From: Bacteroides sp. UBA1773
GTDB lineage: Bacteria; Bacteroidota; Bacteroidia; Bacteroidales; Bacteroidaceae
NCBI GenBank assembly: GCA_002315285.1
Contig: DCGR01000056.1
Span: 1-5,396 of the forward strand
Direction: 5' to 3'
DNA: 5,396 nt
Shown here: piece after piece, positions 4,131 to 5,396 of the stretch
How the letters are laid out: every line of letters begins with the position of its first letter
Numbering within the stretch: position 1 is the first letter of the stretch
Made by a program: the position numbers and the translations under genes
Notes under the pieces: generated by a model
The model's database searches: none
The model's input: only the letters and a program-made list of their open reading frames with translations
What the model was told of the DNA's origin: nothing

Positions 4131-5240
4131 CTATTTTGTTATTTTCCAAAGTTTTGCTTTGGTCGATCCAAAATACATAATATGTCCTTGACGACAAAGG
4201 GTGTCGAGCAACTTGCGAGTGGCATACATGCTGAATTCTAATGTTTCACTTATCTCTTTTGTCGCCAATCCTTCAGGATGTTGGACAAGCATTCTGAACA
4301 CAGAGCCAAGGGGGCCTGGAGTTTCTGTTATTCCTACCACTTCTGCTTCTATATCTTTTCCCGTTTCTTCCATCAAGTCAATTATTTCTTTCGAGTTTAG
4401 TGAATCAAGGGGTCTGACCCCTTGATTCACTTTTTCGATAGAATTCTTGGATATTTCGCGTTGGATTTTTGCAAATGATAGTATTGAGAGGCGGCTTGCC
4501 TGACGGATGGAGATACCTTTTGCTATTGCTTGAAGGATGTATTCGAGTTGGAGGTCTGGTTTTAGTTGTTTGAAGTCTTCGTGTGTGTCTACACCACTAA
4601 GTTCCTTGAGAATTTCCCATGCATGTCGGTCGGTAAGGACGAAGCGTTCGGAATCCATGTCCATACAGTTGTCACTTACATCAAGATTAACCCAAGAGTC
4701 AAGTTCTGAAAGGGTAATCTCGTCATAGACTAATGAGGTGTCACACACTCTGATGATGGCGTTTGTGCCTTCTTGCCAGTATTCACGCCATGAGGAGTAG
4801 AGGTAGTCTTCAGGGTGCTTACATATACCTGCATGGACTGGGTTGCGATGGATGTAGCGAAGTAGTTGCATGAAATAGTCTCTGTCATTGACGGCTTCAG
4901 AGCGGAAACGATCTTGAAAGAGATGTCCGGTGCGTTCGTATTTGTTGTTGTATAGCCATACGAAGCGATCCTCAATCTTTTTCATGACTTGTGAGACTGT
5001 GGACTCTTCCTCCTTGATGAGTATGTGAACGTGATTTGGCATAATGGCATAAGCAATGATATGGCATTCATTTTCTGAGATGATTTTGCCATTATAGCCT
5101 TTGATGATGTGCGCATCAGCAAGTACGCGAACCATCGTTAGGTAGTCGTCGTCATCGATGAAGATGTTTTGTTTGTTAATGCCTCTGAGCATGACATGGT
5201 ACATGCCTAATGCCGATTTTTCTCTTTGTTTCCGTGGCAT
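4131..5240 (-). CDS. REP-associated tyrosine transposase (RAYT, IS200-like Y1) with C-terminal extension
   Basis: This 369-residue protein is complete, from ATG 5240 to TAG 4131. The Y1_Tnp (IS200-like) core spans about residues 5-155. YHVMLRG (14-20) is the first strand, MPNHVHIL (67-74) carries the HUH metal-binding pair H70/H72, GHLFQDRFRSEAV (105-117) is conserved, and RYIHRNPVHAG (128-138) is the RAYT signature, with Y129 the likely nucleophile. Such enzymes cleave and join single-stranded DNA at REP hairpins. KGISIRQASRLSILSFAKIQ (241-260) resembles the helix-turn-helix common at the RAYT C-terminus. Two things are odd: residues 266-280 are encoded by a REP copy, and residues about 309-366 (GPLGSVFRMLVQHPEGLATK, then KLLDTLCRQGHI) form an additional winged-helix-like domain. 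All visible catalytic residues are intact. No TnpB or serine recombinase accompanies it. Confidence 0.85.
   Translation of the reverse strand: MPRKQREKSALGMYHVMLRGINKQNIFIDDDDYLTMVRVLADAHIIKGYNGKIISENECHIIAYAIMPNHVHILIKEEESTVSQVMKKIEDRFVWLYNNKYERTGHLFQDRFRSEAVNDRDYFMQLLRYIHRNPVHAGICKHPEDYLYSSWREYWQEGTNAIIRVCDTSLVYDEITLSELDSWVNLDVSDNCMDMDSERFVLTDRHAWEILKELSGVDTHEDFKQLKPDLQLEYILQAIAKGISIRQASRLSILSFAKIQREISKNSIEKVNQGVRPLDSLNSKEIIDLMEETGKDIEAEVVGITETPGPLGSVFRMLVQHPEGLATKEISETLEFSMYATRKLLDTLCRQGHIMYFGSTKAKLWKITK
4400..4445. repeat. REP-like unit inside the transposase coding sequence
   Basis: The 15-bp arm GTGAATCAAGGGGTC (4400-4414) is the exact reverse complement of 4416-4430 around a single T, followed by TTTTTCGATAGAATT to 4445. 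Apart from the central base and one T fewer in the T-run, 4401-4445 matches 4058-4103. At 45 nt it is exactly 15 codons and encodes N266-S280 (NSIEKVNQGVRPLDS) of the transposase without a stop. Confidence 0.85.
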
Positions 5241-5310
5241 AGTTCTTTGTTTTAATAGGGGTTGCTATCTTTTGATGTATCTTTTTTGCAAACAAATTTG
5301 TTTTCGGCGG

Positions 5311-5340
5311 TAAATATATGAAGAATTATTCGACAAACAA
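5311..5340 (-). promoter_or_regulatory. Probable transposase promoter TTG-N19-TATATTTA
   Basis: On the minus strand TTG (5340-5338) is followed 19 nt later by TATATTTA (5318-5311), one mismatch from TAnnTTTG at the last base and with the same spacing as the promoter at 3456-3485. Transcription would start near 5305, giving a leader of about 65 nt. The sequence before the start codon (AAAACAAAGAACT) is A-rich with no Shine-Dalgarno sequence. Confidence 0.45.
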
Positions 5341-5375
5341 GTGAATAGTTAAAGAAATGAATTTTTATTCGAAAT

Positions 5376-5396
5376 AATTATGTCGAAAAAGGTGAA
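5376..5396. repeat. Possible start of a third REP unit, inverted, cut by the window edge
   Basis: The last bases, TCGAAAAAGGTGAA (5383-5396), resemble the reverse complement of the REP tail and arm start (TCGAAAAAGTGAATC), with one extra G. AATT at 5376-5379 matches the outer end of the tail. If real, it is oriented opposite to the copies at 4058 and 4401, so that the transposase gene lies between inverted REP units. Confidence 0.35.

Noticed and set aside
4131..5240. Complete IS200/IS605 insertion sequence
   Set aside because: The protein carries the RAYT signature and helix-turn-helix, there is no tnpB, and the repeats nearby are REP-like palindromes and not clear IS200/IS605 ends.

Overview
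The window looks like a piece of a Bacteroidales genome (Prevotella/Bacteroides type). Three things point there: promoters of the Bacteroidota form (TTG, about 19 nt, TAnnTTTG), A-rich leaders without Shine-Dalgarno sequences, and a large protein combining a BT4734-like (VirE N-terminal) primase-like region with a DUF3987 P-loop ATPase, an arrangement typical of mobile and accessory DNA in this phylum. The genus cannot be fixed from the sequence alone.

Layout, left to right. Positions 1-75 probably hold the last 24 codons of a plus-strand gene. Positions 143-2701 (minus) encode the 852-residue putative primase-helicase/ATPase. Its upstream spacer (2702-2933) is full of repeats: copies of the octamer TTTCGCAT, mostly in palindromes, and four GGAGTTAA direct repeats spaced 10, 11 and 10 bp. 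An identical 17-bp TTTCGCAT palindrome lies just beyond the 3' end of the ATPase gene. Next comes a small minus-strand gene (2934-3260) of unknown function, possibly OB-fold-like, with a TAACTTTG -7 element. A plus-strand promoter then drives a small broken gene (3544-3936), interrupted by an in-frame stop and possibly by a compensating frameshift pair. Its 3' end runs into a degenerate 7-bp tandem repeat.

Positions 3937-4130 are non-coding and rich in hairpins, including a cluster of REP-like palindromes. Positions 4131-5240 (minus) encode an IS200-like, REP-associated tyrosine transposase (RAYT). A near-identical copy of the REP unit lies inside the transposase coding sequence. It is exactly 15 codons long and sits between the usual C-terminal helix-turn-helix and an extra winged-helix-like domain. 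The right edge of the window seems to start a third unit in the opposite orientation.

Two functional units are suggested. The first is a replication-like module: a primase-helicase-like ATPase, iteron-like repeats and a small possibly nucleic-acid-binding protein. The second is a RAYT/REP unit that has apparently placed its own substrate in its own gene and around it. Both are inferences from sequence structure and family knowledge; no experimental function is known from this window.
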